Counted from the stretch's first letter, positions 39,401-51,368 are shown. The stretch is DNA of 64,000 nt from Paraescarpia echinospica (GCA_020002185.1 CM034534.1:39156168-39220167), one strand, 5' to 3'. Numbers and translations are program-made. Notes: generated by a model not told the origin, from the sequence alone.

Positions 39401-42400
39401 CATGATTAATTCAAGAAGCAAGGCATTCACACAAGTACAATTCCTTTAAGAGGATACGGTGCTAAAAATGTAACTGGGGTGCTGGCACCTATAGACCACG
39501 TAGAGATCCGATCTCTGGGCAATTAATTTCGTAAAACAGACACCGGAGAGACAAAAGCCGTGTTACAACGAAGCGGGTAGGTAGCAGTCGCCGTGATGGT
39601 GATATATCGGGAACAGCGTGTTTCCTTAGGTTCCTCGGTCTCATCTTGTTCTGGAATCAGGGAGACAGATGAAGGAGCGGTCGGAGGGAGCGGGGAGGAG
39701 CGAGAGCAATGTGACTGGATGAGAAGCAGAGGTGGGACTTATTTTTCTCTCGAATGGGGAGGGGGTTGTCACATGTCGCACTTAAGATCCTGAAGCCAGG
39801 CGCCTGCTGTCTCGTCCAGCCTGACCAGGTCGCCGCTGCATTTACGTAGCGGACACTCAGTGGTGATGTGGAGGGCGGTCTGCCTTTCGGCACCGCACTC
39901 GCACGAAGCTGATGGTGCCAACCCCACCTGGTTCATATTGTGTTTGCATCTTCCGTAGTCGTTTCTTTTGCGGTTGAGGCGCACCAATGAGTATCGGCTA
40001 ACGTCGCGACCAACTGGTTTTGTTGATGGGACTGGGATGAATTCCATAAGTATATACGGCGTGGCGTCCCACTTTTTGTCCTCGTCTCGGTGGGGACAAA
40101 CAGGACTCACTGTTGCATTTGAACTGATGGATATGTTAATTACATGTATTGCTGATTAAGTGTTTGAAAAATGTGTGTTAATGATTAATTAAAATACCAT
40201 ACAGGCCTGTGTTGTCAGTGTGCGAATTGAATTGAATATTGCTATCGAGTGAGTATTGTTTGAGTATTGTTAACTGAATAACGATTCATTGAATTTGAAT
40301 TGATCCTCTATGTCAGTATATTTACGTCAATTGGAATTGATCCTTGCCTTGGTGAATATATGTGAATGGGAGTTGAATAAGAATTGATACAACCAAATTG
40401 ATCCGAGGTCTGAATAGGAGACAAGAAGGACGGAGGATGAGATGCAACGCGATTAAGGGATTTGGGCAGGGATACGTGGTGGAATCAGGAAGAAGAAGAC
40501 TGAAAGAATCGGAATTCCCTGACGAATTTTGACAAAAAATACAAATCTAGCAACTACCCAATTGGGCCCGTTAGATCACATCCAAAATGTCAGCCCCATA
40601 CGTGCCATACTAACGGAAATAAGTGCCATTTTAAAAATGTGCACCCCAAGATCCCCACCAGAAAAATAATTTCGAAATAATATAAATCTACGAACCACCA
40701 CCAGACCACACACAAAATTTAAGCATTATACATATAAAACTGACGGGGATATTTTAAATTGTGACCCCCAAGATCCCCAATCCCACGGACGAATTTCGAA
40801 AATATAAATTTTAAGTGTTTATTTGCTTTCAAGTTTAGCACAAACTGCGTATCTGGTAGGCCAGTGTCATGTTTGGTGGTCCACATGAAAGACAGCCGGC
40901 AGCGAAAACATTGGACACCCAAGGAGCACTACAGCTTATGAAAGGTAATGAACCGTTGAGTTCAGTCCAACTGTAACCACCCGTTCAATTAACCACCACG
41001 ACACGACTGAGTGAACACGAGCAGTAGTTAACAGGAAACAAATGGCAACTGTTTGGATCCATGCACCTAACAATATTAATAAAAACTAATCATTTGTTAC
41101 TACAATTAATAGTATGGCATATCATGCCAGTACTTTACTAGAATAACTTTATTGAAGACACAACATTCAATTTGTAGGGACAGTGCCATTTTCATAGAAA
41201 GGCTGACGTCTACTCTTCCCAGTTATCGGTCGCCGAACAGGGAATATTAGTGTAGTTTATATATACTTCGGCCAACCGTTTGTTAGCATTTGTAATGATT
41301 ATGTTGATTATGCCACCTTCCATAAGTAAGTTGTGTTATGTATATTGTGAGCTGTTTATATCCGTACTGCTGCACTGGCTATGGAGCCAGTACAGCAGTT
41401 TACGATGTAAAGAATCGCGGAATTTGCATTGTAACTTGTAAAACTGTTACGTTCGCTTGGACGCTTGGTGTAAGGTGTGGCATTACAATACTTGTTCGTG
41501 CATATAAAAGTGTAATTACGTTTCTGAAACGAGGGAATCTATGGGGTATTTACTCAACCATATCGCATTGGTCAGTCGAGTGGTGGCCACGGTCCACTGA
41601 ACGTAAGGGTGTACGACTGTTTTCAAGTCGTAGCGCGCCTTGGTTATCCAGCATTTTCGCTGCCAACAGTCTTTTGTTTAGTCCAGCAAATGATTCATTG
41701 GCCAGTTTGGGTTCGACTCGAATCCAAGTAAACAGGTACACTGTGAAGATTTTGTTTATAAACGGCGTTTATCCGCAAGTTTAGTCATTTGGAATATTTA
41801 ATAATAACAAAAAAGTTTTGCTATTATTGTTGTGTTGGTGTAGGAGGGGGTAGGAGGGAGAGTTACGCCAAAAATATTATACTGATTTGACGCATTAATG
41901 CGAAAGTGCGATCTGACATGACAAATAAGCATTCGTAGGCCCTACCCTTGTTATAAACCATAATGCTGAATATATTCCAAGACAAGTGTATTTCATTACA
42001 TACTACTATTCAGCTCAAAGCTCTCACCACATTGTCAGGTATACGCAGGCTATTTCAAAGAAACAGTTTGGGTCGCACACAAGGATAGCAGAAGTTAAGA
42101 AATGGGAACAGAACGAAGAAAACATATTATCAAGATGTCCCACGTAATAAACAAACTCACCTGACGTGTATGATGTGAGGTTTGTCGTCAACATGTCACG
42201 CCAGTCATCGTAAGTACCGTAGAACTCGTCTCTGGAAGCGAGAACGCGTACTTTAGTATCATGATTCAAAGAGCTGCCTATGCCGCATGTGTAGACGACC
42301 ACTCCATCATCTTTTAGCCGGTTCACTTGCTCGATTGTTTCTTCACAATCGTTATAATTCCCGTCAGTTAACACTAAAAGAATCTGTTTGGTGTTGGGTC

Positions 42401-42857
42401 GATACCGTTTGCCAGTCTTGAAGATATCTCTCGCCCGCTGCAGCGGCACTGCCAATATTTTGTCGCTGGCGGATTCCAATACTGATTTATACTCCACTCG
42501 CTCCCAGGGCGTGAGACCGTTACCGTTGAAAAAGTCACATTTTGTTACGGTGGTTTCGTTGTTTTTAATATAGTCGAGCAGCACGCGACTGTCGCAGGCG
42601 AATGTGATGACTGCGACACGGGCGTAGTCCTGGTGGATGGCCACATACTGCTCCAGCACTGCCTCGACCAACCTCCTTCCCTCGGAGTAGAATCTAGCCT
42701 CGTCTGTGTGGGTCGACTGGTCAAGCACAAACACGAGGTCGACCTGTCTACCGGGTGCGACATCCTCGACGAAGTGGTCGAGTTGAACGGGTTCGATATG
42801 ACAGTATGTGGCGTGGAGAACGAGCAGGAGAAAGAACACCGAAGAAACACAAGTCAT
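36243..42857 (-). CDS. Gene C: VWA/EGF/GCC2-GCC3 single-pass receptor with ITAM-like tail
   Basis: Six minus-strand exons (42161-42857, 39227-39379, 38617-38751, 37413-37745, 37079-37166, 36243-36468) join to 1632 nt: 543 residues and a TAG stop, with no interruption. Junction phases are 1,1,1,1,2 and every intron has GT-AG ends. The product starts with a signal peptide (residues 1-20). A VWA domain (about 38-225), an EGF-like domain (233-283), a GCC2/GCC3 Cys-rich module (284-328), one complete and one truncated EGF plus a Ser/Thr stalk (329-439), a 27-residue hydrophobic helix (about 441-467) and a cytoplasmic tail (468-543) follow. It is predicted to be a plasma-membrane receptor or adhesion protein whose Tyr motifs could recruit SH2 proteins. 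Phase-1 domain exons indicate exon shuffling. The ligand is unknown. Confidence 0.8.
36920..37040. repeat. GT/GC-rich microsatellite in gene C intron 5
   Basis: Interrupted GTGTGC/GCGTGC tract at the position equivalent to the CA tract of gene B. Confidence 0.85.
37079..37166 (-). CDS. Gene C exon 5: transmembrane helix
   Basis: An 88-nt exon has acceptor CCGCCTTGCAG, donor GTGAAT, phase 1 in and phase 2 out. It encodes GFTVGLAVGVAGTVAVVV followed by a run of Val/Ile and a Lys-Arg stop-transfer end. Small-xxx-small spacing (G-x3-G type) in the N-terminal half may favour helix packing. The opposite strand gives a poly-Asp frame that is a shadow. Confidence 0.8.
37413..37745 (-). CDS. Gene C exon 4: EGF domains and Ser/Thr stalk
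   Basis: A 333-nt phase 1-1 exon (acceptor ATTTTCAG, donor GTAAGG). The first EGF has six Cys (DECRQDDRC, HVC, ECACPEGWAGTDC). The second begins like a calcium-binding EGF (NADDCIDNDCENGTQC) but stops after four Cys and runs into a Ser/Thr/Pro stalk of about 55 residues. The truncated EGF is unusual; it may be an exon-boundary slip fixed in this gene. Confidence 0.8.
37746..38616. other. Gene C intron 3
   Basis: Non-coding; contains a CACGCACG microsatellite at about 38427-38472 and a short (TAAA)-like run near 38525. No other feature seen. Confidence 0.6.
38617..38751 (-). CDS. Gene C exon 3: GCC2/GCC3-type Cys-rich module
   Basis: This 135-nt phase 1-1 exon (acceptor TTTGCTGCAG, donor GTATGT) encodes ACPVNMYKESTG, HECSYCPPGYIT and DCYCPSSGTC. 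The CP-G-Y / C--CP-G spacing is that of the ephrin-receptor-like GCC2/GCC3 repeat found in many mosaic extracellular proteins. Confidence 0.75.
39227..39379 (-). CDS. Gene C exon 2: EGF-like domain
   Basis: This 153-nt phase 1-1 exon has acceptor GGTTGCAG and donor GTGGGC. It encodes 51 residues with seven Cys in an EGF-like order (DLCQPPC, AVCQC, IQCRCEEGYYLHN, QCR). One Cys is extra to the usual six. Confidence 0.75.
39769..40130 (-). mobile_element. LINE C-terminal relic with zinc-binding end
   Basis: A 113-codon frame carries the terminal LINE region LVRLNRKRNDYGRCKHNM, SCECGAERQTALHITTECP and AGAWLQDLKCDM. The Cys/His arrangement (C-x-C...H...C) is the zinc-binding end found after the polymerase in some LINEs. 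No other part of the element is seen. Confidence 0.65.
40530..40800. repeat. Dispersed repeat, copy 2
   Basis: Shares blocks with 4985-5115. Internally the AAATCTA-GAACCACC / CCCCAAGATCCCC motifs recur two to three times, so it is itself partly tandem. Confidence 0.5.
42161..42857 (-). CDS. Gene C exon 1: signal peptide and VWA domain
   Basis: The ATG at 42855-42857 opens MTCVSSVFFLLLVLHATYC, a clear signal peptide. The VWA domain begins VDLVFVLDQSTHT at residues 39-51. The metal-site motif DxSxS appears as DQSTH, so the last Ser is His. Later strands VAVITFACDSRVLLDYI and QILLVLTDGNYNDCEE carry the other metal-site elements, including the LTDG Asp. The VWA fold mediates protein binding, often metal dependent; the His substitution may weaken metal binding. 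Donor GTGAGT follows 42161 at phase 1. The first codons past the donor are not coding. Confidence 0.8.
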
Positions 42858-44375
42858 TGTAGCATCACGGGTGTTGACGACACAAGTTCCCAGTTCTGTG
42901 TCGAGTGACTTCAGTCAAATCCGGAGCCGCGCTTCTAAGTCCATAGACAGCCAGAGTTTACTATGCGAAGCAGAATCCAGGTTATTATACGAGTCGACTT
43001 TATCTTGCTGTGTCTCTTCCGTCGTGTTGTCGTATTTCGTGACACATGTCACCGGTTTTGTATCCACAATGGTCCTAGCACGTCAGAATCCGCCTTTAGG
43101 CATACCGACCGTGACGTCCAGACGCCTACGCGGCCTGTTTACATTCAGCTGACAAAGAAACCCGGCACAGCAGCGTAACCAGTCAAGCGTAATCGGGGTC
43201 ACGGCCTGATAGCAATGGAAGGCGGGCTTACCGGTCGGTGGTCACTCAAACACGCGTCACCTCACGCCTAATTGGTTGACATTTGAGTATGTGACGGAGC
43301 AGAAACCAACCATGACACATAGGTATAACATACCAACATCATTACTTGCATACCTATGTTGAACAGTACCGCTTTATGATAGAAACTTCGTATGTGTGTG
43401 TGTGTATGTGTCTTCGTGCGCGCATGCCGTATAGAGTGTCTCAATGTGAATCTGCACGAGTGTCTTTGTGTCATCGTAAGCCTGTGACCATGGTTGTGTG
43501 CGTGCGTGTGTAAATACAAAATACCCACGAGTCTGGCACTACTAGTTAGCATAGTATATGAGAGCTATCGGGATAAACCAGAGCTACAAAAAATGGATGG
43601 ATTTAAATCAAGCATTGAACCTGATTTTGACCGCGCAATATAGGTGTTCAAATTAGTCACGTTTACAAAGTAAACTTTGACCATTTTATTTGTTAAATTC
43701 GAATGTTTCAGGGAGAATTTCATATTTACAAATCCAACGATAGAGAAGTGTCATCCGGTTAGTTTACACACTGTCTGACGCATGTCATGTTACCGATCAT
43801 GAATTCACAACGACGCGTAAAGCTATAATAATTGCAACAGTTTCTACCAAACTACGATTTGTATTAATTTTATAACATACCACCACAATACGGTGTATGT
43901 CTAGTAGAGAGTTAATACATTGGCAAAATAATGCTTGAACATATTCGCATAAATATTTTGCAAAAGTAAGTCGCATAACTGAAATCTGAATTAGTATTTT
44001 TGGCGAAATTTGACACACCTGATAGATGATTCACCTTACATAGTTACATATAAATCTAAACATTTTACCAAAACACAATTTAATTGTTAATATTCAATCA
44101 ACTAAGAGTTAAATTAATTAATTAATTCTCAAGTTATTGTCCCATGTCTGATTAGCACGTACGACACAGGAGTAGAGAGGTGCTGTCTCGTTGGAGAAGA
44201 ATGGGGGTAATTGTCCATGAAACGCGGACCATTTCCACTTTGCCGTCATCACTGAGGTTCAAATACACACAGAGAGTAAATGATTGGCAGCACAGATGAA
44301 ATGATTATGATATAAACAAATTGTGTTAAAAATAAAACAGTAATTGTAGCCTGCCTGAATATTTCTCAGATACAG
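42858..44375. other. Upstream of gene C, no second gene seen
   Basis: The gene C promoter should lie near 42860-43200 but no clear core element is visible. A GT-rich microsatellite is at about 43390-43520. The remaining sequence is AT-rich and unassigned. Confidence 0.4.
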
Positions 44376-46283
44376 TTACTCAGTTAAACAAAACTTTCTG
44401 CCTAAGGGCACAGTACCTGGTAGTATAATGGTCTGATCAATCTTGATATAATTGACAGGCCCAGGGCAATTCCGATTTTGGATTTGAAGGCTGATTCCGA
44501 TTCCGGAATTGGTCAATGTAAACGTAGTGAAATCGGACAATGTGAAGGAAGTGGAATTGCCTTGAATGGATTGCTCACTGGAATAATTTTTGTTTTTCAT
44601 TCCACAGCTTCTTTTTAATTTTGTTGCTGCAAAAATACAGTGACAATGCTTATAAATATAGCCACATATTACCGAGAAAGATCATGAAATCATCACTAGT
44701 ACAGTAACTCCTGTGAGCTGTAACTCTTATATACATATATATTGTACATGCCAAGATATTAACTACATTTAAGCACATTAAAATATTTCTGGCATAATAA
44801 TTAATCACCTGTCTACTGGGTCTGGGTTTAATTTAGGCACAGTCAGGTTATCATGCTTAAATAAAGATAAATGTAAGAAGTGCATGTTACCGCTGACAGA
44901 CAATATTCATTCAAACACCATCTTGACTTCTCAGTGAAGTATCCAGCCAAGCTGTAGTCACTGCGTAGAGAGTATTCATTCACATATAGGTGTATATTCA
45001 CCACTGTCTGTAGCTAGGTACACATTTATACAGCTGAGTCACTTGTAGCATCATTGTGTACGTAAACAAAATTATTCAAACTTTGAAATGACAGCAGGAG
45101 GATTGAAAACTGGCTTTGTTCTAGTGAGACTCTCATGCTATGTCCACTTGTACTGCACTGCTCATCCAAATCATTGACAAGATCGCCAACATTCCCTCAC
45201 AGCAACTTCAATGTTCCAGTAAGTTCGTTGTAACTGTCCACTCTGAGCCTAGCGATCCGAGACCCACATGCTTCATATGTGTATACAGACACAGCTGACA
45301 CACTTGAAATGAAATTGTTTCAGCTGCATTGCCTGCTGCTCGGTGAATGTATCAGCAGCTGCTGGTTGTCACTGTTCAAGATGCAATGCTTGCTGCTCAG
45401 TGAATTTACTCAGCAGCTGCTGGTTGTCATGTAGTCTTGCTAGCATTGCCCTCATAGCCTTAATCACCTGGGCTTGTTGAGGCAACTGCATCTATTTAAA
45501 CAGACAAAATCATAATTAATGTGTTAAAATACTATACAGGCCTATTCTGCAAGAGCCACACATAGCTGTCTACTAATTTTATGATTTTGGTAGAATTGCA
45601 TACTTTATAATAATATTATTATGACAAGCAGTTGGTAAAACTGGTGATTTTTATATACGTTTTGGCCAGAAAACCCTGTTTCTGCTTGGGCAGTTTTTAT
45701 TACATTGTGGAAAAAAATATGTCTGCCGGTCTTCAAGACTGGTAGATGACTGGCCAAGCTGGGTGATTACAATTAATAAAACTGGTGGAATTTAGAGGGG
45801 TCCAGCTGGCCACTAGATTAACTAATAGTTTCAAGTCTAGAGGCCCACATTAATGACTATCATTGGCAGAACTGGTAGTGAAATAAATCAAATGGATCAG
45901 TAGTAATTAAATTAAATGGTTCAAATGATGCAGGTTTGCCTTTATAAAAACTAATCTGGCCAATAATGGCCGTGACTAACATGAATGGCTTCCACGTAAG
46001 CCAATCACACACTAAACGGCACACTTTTGATTCAGTCAAGACTAACAAGACAGGTACAAAATTATTTCTGGCTAAAGGCCTGCTGCCAACCCTGCTGTGA
46101 TATGGTTGAGAAGACAACAGAAGCACATTGTTGTCTCACCTCCTGCTGAAGCAGACCATTGAGTCGTTCCAGAGTACTCCTTACATCATCAGCCTGCTCT
46201 TGGATGCTTCCAACAGTGTCATCTATCATACCTCCCATGGTGCTACCCACAGTATGCTCACAGTCTTCAGGGTCACACTGCAT
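44376..46283 (-). CDS. Gene D: unrecognised three-exon gene, 158 residues
   Basis: Three minus-strand exons join in frame: 46140-46283 (48 codons, donor GTGAGA, phase 0), 45410-45491 (acceptor TTTAAATAG, donor GTAAAT, phase 1) and 44376-44626 (acceptor TATTTTTGCAG, ending in TAA). An in-frame TAA just upstream supports the ATG at 46281-46283. An acceptor (TTTCTCCAG) near 46293 suggests a further non-coding 5' exon. The first two exons encode an acidic-to-basic helical region likely to form a coiled coil (SIQEQADDVRSTLERLNGLL, QAQVIKAMRAMLARLHDNQQ). The last is Ser/Thr/Asn-rich with three Cys. I do not recognise the family; it could be a host gene or a transposon accessory gene. Confidence 0.4.
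45300..45410. repeat. Two tandem 58-bp units next to gene D exon 2
   Basis: Two copies of a 58-bp unit read GACAACCAGCAGCTGCTG, then TTCAC-GAGCAGCA on the minus strand. The first copy contributes the end of exon 2 and the donor site; the second lies in the intron. An alternative is that both are coding in different frames. Confidence 0.6.
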
Positions 46284-48244
46284 TTAATTTCCCTGGAGAA
46301 ACATATCCAGATTTCAGTCATTATTACCTACCAGGAAATTGAACCATATTTTATACAATGTGACCAGATGTTCATCAGGACTTAACCAAATGTAGAATCC
46401 GGGTCCACCTAAATGTTGTCATTATAACTACATTTTTTACCTAACTTTGCTATCTCAATTTGTTCATTCCACCATTCTGCATAATTTCAGGCATACATAT
46501 ATATGTCATAACATATTAGCTAACATGAATTTGTCTATGGGTTTACTAAAAATGTACCATGGTTTATTATATATTAAGAATTTATGATATCTCTTTTCAA
46601 CTTGTTTAATATATTTATGTCTTTCACGGCTCCCATGCATTTGCCCAGTCTTGTTTCTGTTACGCCACACTCCGAAAGCTATAATATATTTAAAAAAAAC
46701 ATGTAAATCAACCAGGCCCATCTGAAGATTTACAGGCCCGCAGTAATGTTGAACGCTCTTTACCACAGTGAATACTACGTTTTAGTACTTTTACCATGTC
46801 CATGATTGAACAACATCAACATGCTAAGGTTTACCATGAGGCACGACATGTCCATACGCTCAGCAAGCACAGTGAATACGGATTTGGCTAAAACTTAGTG
46901 AAAGGCGCACGACCACGAAGTTGACGAACGACCACGAACGACCACGCACGACCATGTAATATAATGTGTTGGTAGATAATTTGGCCGTTGATGGTATATT
47001 ATATATATGGTTTGTATGTGTATTAATACAAATTTTGAGTGTATTTCACCCAGGAGTTACACAATTTAGGCATTTTATCCCATCTTCCGGACAAGCATTT
47101 AGTCTTGGGCACAGTAGTGCCACTTGGCGAATGGAACCGGCGAGTTACCACAAGCGATGATAAAAGTGCGAATTTTGTTACTCCAATGTGAACATATCTG
47201 AAATTTGGCCAACTGCACACACATACCTCCTACATGCCACCAACAGCCCGCTTGGTTACCAACACTAGTGCGTGGTCGTGCGCCTTTTAGACCTAGTCTT
47301 AGTCATGCCGGTGAATACTGCTATTACTCACTGGTACTTTTATTATTTATGCCTTGATTTAATTTTATGGTTTACCACACCATAATAATACGTTTATTAC
47401 TACGTCTACAGCCCACGAGAGCGCAAAGGGTCACGGTTCACAGGTTGCGAAAAGGGATGTTTCGGCATTGAGCTGAAAACCCCGGCACCCCTTCCCCTTG
47501 AGCGTAGTCTAAAGATGGGCGATAATAAAGCACATTGCGGCTGATAGCCGAGTGCGGCAATTCGGGGCGTTATTTGGATTGCAAAGTGTGCTAACACACA
47601 CATTACTTTGATTTATGTCGGATGACAAGTAACAAGATAAATAAATTAAAGATTACCACGCAGATGCACAGATCTTAACGACGCCACTTTCTAGTTTTGT
47701 TGTATTATACTACTGTTAACGTTTCTATCGAATTATTCGAAAATGGTGCCAATTGTTGTTCAATTAAATTGCTTCGTAAGAGAGCGACAAACGATGGCGT
47801 CACCTGACGGCGCCTGTATTAAACGTAAAGAATAATTGGTTTGGTTGGTTCCACGTCCACTAGGTAGCACCACTATCGTGTGGAGAAAACGGTGTAGCGA
47901 AACATCCTGCAGCTGAAGATTACTGCCGCACCGACCCTTAATACGCATGTCCCGAAGTACAGTTGTACTTATATATATATGAACACAACTCTTAATGTCC
48001 AGCACAGATGCCAGGTTGTCGTAGAATTCAGACACGGTATGTTTGTTGAAAGCAGATGCCCTCGCCAGAGACGTTGCTTCTGGAAGTCGGCACGCCAGAT
48101 ATCGGCGCGATAGGAATCCTGCTAACTATTATTTGCCTGAAAGATGTAATGTCAACGTATTTTTAATATTTGGTCTCAAATTAGTGGTGATCGAACTTGT
48201 AATTGTTACTATTGTACAACTAAGGGTGATATGATGCTTCATAT
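46284..48244. other. Intergenic; one small inverted-repeat element
   Basis: No supported gene. Contains the inverted-repeat pair at 46901 and 47287, otherwise unassigned. Confidence 0.45.
46901..47287. mobile_element. Possible MITE with 17-bp inverted termini
   Basis: AAAGGCGCACGACCACG at 46901-46917 is exactly complementary to 47271-47287. Just inside the left end is a tandem ACGACCACGA run (46910-46950). No coding capacity and no obvious target duplication. Confidence 0.5.
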
Positions 48245-49193
48245 AATAATAGTAGTAGTAGTAGTAGTAGTAGTAAAAGCTTTATTTAATGATGGTGACC
48301 ATGTCACGTTATATTGTGATTTTCAATGGGCCATCTCACACTACATTCTTACATCAACATTTACACAGCTTTTATAAAATATACAATTCACAACAATAAA
48401 AATATAAATAATAATAAATAAAATAAATAATAATAAATTAAAAAATAAATGATTAATATGACACTACAAATAAAACAACATCATGAATACATTTACCAGT
48501 TCTACAAAGATTAAAGTCAATAATAATAGTCAATAAGATCAAAATGAATGAATTAAAACAATTCATCATTTAAAATAAATACTCATTCAGGCATATCAAT
48601 TGAAAAGAGCAAACAATTGTATACATCCTTCTTGAGAAATTTTTAAAAGACTGTTTTAAAGGTATCTACACTATTGGCATTCTTTATAGATTCCGGGATA
48701 GCGTCCCATAGTTTCGCACCCCTGTAAGCAAATGTGCGCTGGCCTATGGCCAGGTTGTACTTGTGAACACGAATGTTTGTGCAGCCGCGGGTGTGATGAT
48801 CATGTACACTACTGTTTAATGTAAATAGGTCTATAAGGTAGGCCGGGGCTTGCCCATGCATGATATTATACATTACTATGGCAGTGAAGTAACGTATGCG
48901 AACATCAATTGGCAACCATCCTAGAGAGCGAAATAGTGTCACTGTTGAAACTTGTCGTCGGTCTTTCACATTCAAAATTACACGTGCATACTGCTTCATC
49001 ATCTTATGAACGTTCGACAGCAAAACGTGTCCGCAACTACCCCATATGACGCAGCCGTAGTCAATCAACGGTTGCACCATCCCTGAGAAATACAGTTTCC
49101 TTGCACGTAGCGGCATTAAGCGTTTCACTTGGTTGAACAAATACAACCGGCTCCGCAGCTTGGAGCATAGCTTGGTCACATGGGCATTTCAAG

Positions 49194-50567
49194 TTAGCTG
49201 TTACTGTCGACGTATAAGCCAAGTAATTTGTGGGTCTGAACGGGTGATACGATACAGTTGTTGCCATGTACGCAGAAGTTCGGACTTGCACGTTGTAATT
49301 TCTGCCTGGTGCCAAGTAGCATGCACTCTGTCTTATCGGCGTTTAGAATCATTCGATTTTCGTTTATCCAGTTGTACAGTGGTTTTGAGTGAGTTGTTAG
49401 TGCCCGGTTTATGTCTGCAACACATTTGCCGGCCGTATATAGTGTCGAGTCATCGGCATACATGTCAATCCGCGTGTTTGCTACTTCGAGAATGGCATCG
49501 TTCATGAAAATAATAAAAAGCAAGGGTCCAAGTATTGAGCCTTGCGGCACACCTATCGTTACCGGAAGAGGGTCTGACAACACACTGTCATATTTCACGC
49601 GTTGGTAGCGTTCGCTAAGATAAGATCGGAACCAGGCTAGCTCTTTTTCATGGCAACCATACAACTCCAGTTTGAGTAAAATCAGATCATGGTCAACCAA
49701 GTCAAAAGCCTTTCTCAGATCGACTAACACCATGCCACACAAGTTGCCTTTGTCAATGTTGCTCAGAAAATAGTCGGTCAGCTTAAGCAATACGGTATCA
49801 CATGACCGATTCTCTCTAAAGCCGGATTGCTCGTCTAGCAGTAATTTAAACTCTGTAAGATAGGCGTAGAAATGTTTGTGCATGTGTCGTTCCAGAAGCT
49901 TAGACATAATTGGCAAGACCGATATAGGTCTATAATTCATGACGTCGTTTGAGTCTCCGCTTTTGTACAGCGGGACCACTCTGGCCTTCTTCCATGATTG
50001 TGGAAAGTGCGCCTTATTGATACTAGCATTGCAAATGTTGACTATGTGCGGTGCAATGATTTCAGCACTCAGTTTTATTAGTTTACAACTGATGCCATCC
50101 AGTCCGGTTGCTTTTATCGCTGACATCTTTCGTAGCTGTTTAAGAACAAATTCAATCGTCATATTCGGCAATTTAAAAGACACATTTTCTGGTTTGCTTT
50201 GCCCAATAAATGACTTTAGTTTTGAGTAGTTCGACACAGTGGTTGTCGTTGTACCATATTTCGATGCAATGTTGGCAAAATGTTCGTTGAATTGATCAGC
50301 CATCATTTTCGCGTGTGGGTGTGGCTGACTGTTCTGGTTGGTTTGTCTCGGTTGAACCGCACTCGTTGTAGCCAAAGATGATTTGATGTGACTCCATATC
50401 ACGCGTGGATTTGGTGTTTGTTGTTCCAGTGATTTTATGTAGAAGTCTCGCTTAGCTTTTCGAATGTCATGATTCACACGGTTCTTAGCACGTTTATACA
50501 TCGCCAGAATGCGAGGGTCCCTTGAGTGTTTTGAGGCGTCGAACAGTCGATCTCTGGCCGCTATCAA
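49194..50567 (-). pseudogene. LINE reverse transcriptase
   Basis: An uninterrupted 457-codon frame includes KATGLDGISCKLIKL, NYRPISVLPIMSKLLER, LVDLRKAFDLVDH, GVPQGSILGPLLF and the catalytic MYADDSTLYTAG, then the thumb (NADKTECMLLGTR). All polymerase blocks are intact up to the frameshift near 49190, making this the best-preserved RT in the window. Confidence 0.88.
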
Positions 50568-50588
50568 TTTAGCCAGATCGGCGTTAAA

Positions 50589-51368
50589 CTAGGGAGGTTG
50601 CTTAATAGATTTGACACGCTTTACTATAATCGGCGCATGTTCATTCAACACAGAAATGTATATTTGTTCAAACAGGTCCAGTTTTATGTCAACATCGTCC
50701 GTTATGTCGATCAAAGACCATGGCGCATCAGTAAGTTGCTTTAAAAAACTATGTTCATCAAAGTTTTTAAAATCACGGTAACAGATGGTTTTGTGCACGT
50801 TCGTCTTGGCAAAAGACCCATTATGTTTTCGAACGACTGTCTCGGGGCAGTGATCTGAGAGACCGATGGATGCAACGGAAGATGTCAGTACGTTTTTACG
50901 GTTGTTTACGTACACATGGTCGATACACGATTTTGATTCCGGGCGTGTGACCTCGCATATAAGTTGGTCGAGTCCCAACATGATCAAGTCGTTGTACAAT
51001 GTGTAGTGTGTGCCTTTCATCAAGTCTATATTGACATCTCCTAACACATAGACGTCCGTTGTCAGACATAGCGCGTTTTCAATATTCGAGACAATTTCTC
51101 GGTCTGTTCGTATTACACTGTTAGGGGGTCGATAAATGAAACACACAAGGAAAGACATGCATCTAGGTGGCATAATTTCAATCCACAGCAATTCTATGCC
51201 GTCACATTCGAGGTCATGACGGCGGACATAGTTAAACGCTGTCGATACGTATGCCAGCAATCCTCCACCGCGCTTCCCGCTGCGATCTCGTCTCTCAGGC
51301 TGATGAAAACCACCAATCGTAAGTCTCGCATCATGGTCACTTGACGTAAGAGTAGTGGTTGAGATCAC
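50589..51368 (-). pseudogene. LINE APE endonuclease, N-terminus missing
   Basis: 260 codons contain RRDRSGKRGGGLLAYVS, CFIYRPPNSVIRTD, LGDVNIDLMKGTHYTLYNDL and GLSDHCPETVV. The place where ISETWL is expected reads ISTTTLTSS, so the catalytic Glu region is altered. Upstream motifs are absent because of the junction at about 51370. Confidence 0.8.

Larger units (their letters stand above)
39380..42160. other. Gene C intron 1
   Basis: A 2.8-kb intron that contains a LINE relic (39769-40130) and a dispersed repeat (40530-40800). A short hairpin-forming inverted repeat (CTGCTGCACTGGCT / AGCCAGTACAGCAG) lies at about 41367-41398. Open frames at 41338-41784 show no domain. Confidence 0.5.

Noticed and set aside
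41338..41784. 148-codon plus-strand open frame in gene C intron 1
   Set aside because: No recognisable domain, no splice or promoter context, and it lies within an intron of a well-supported gene.
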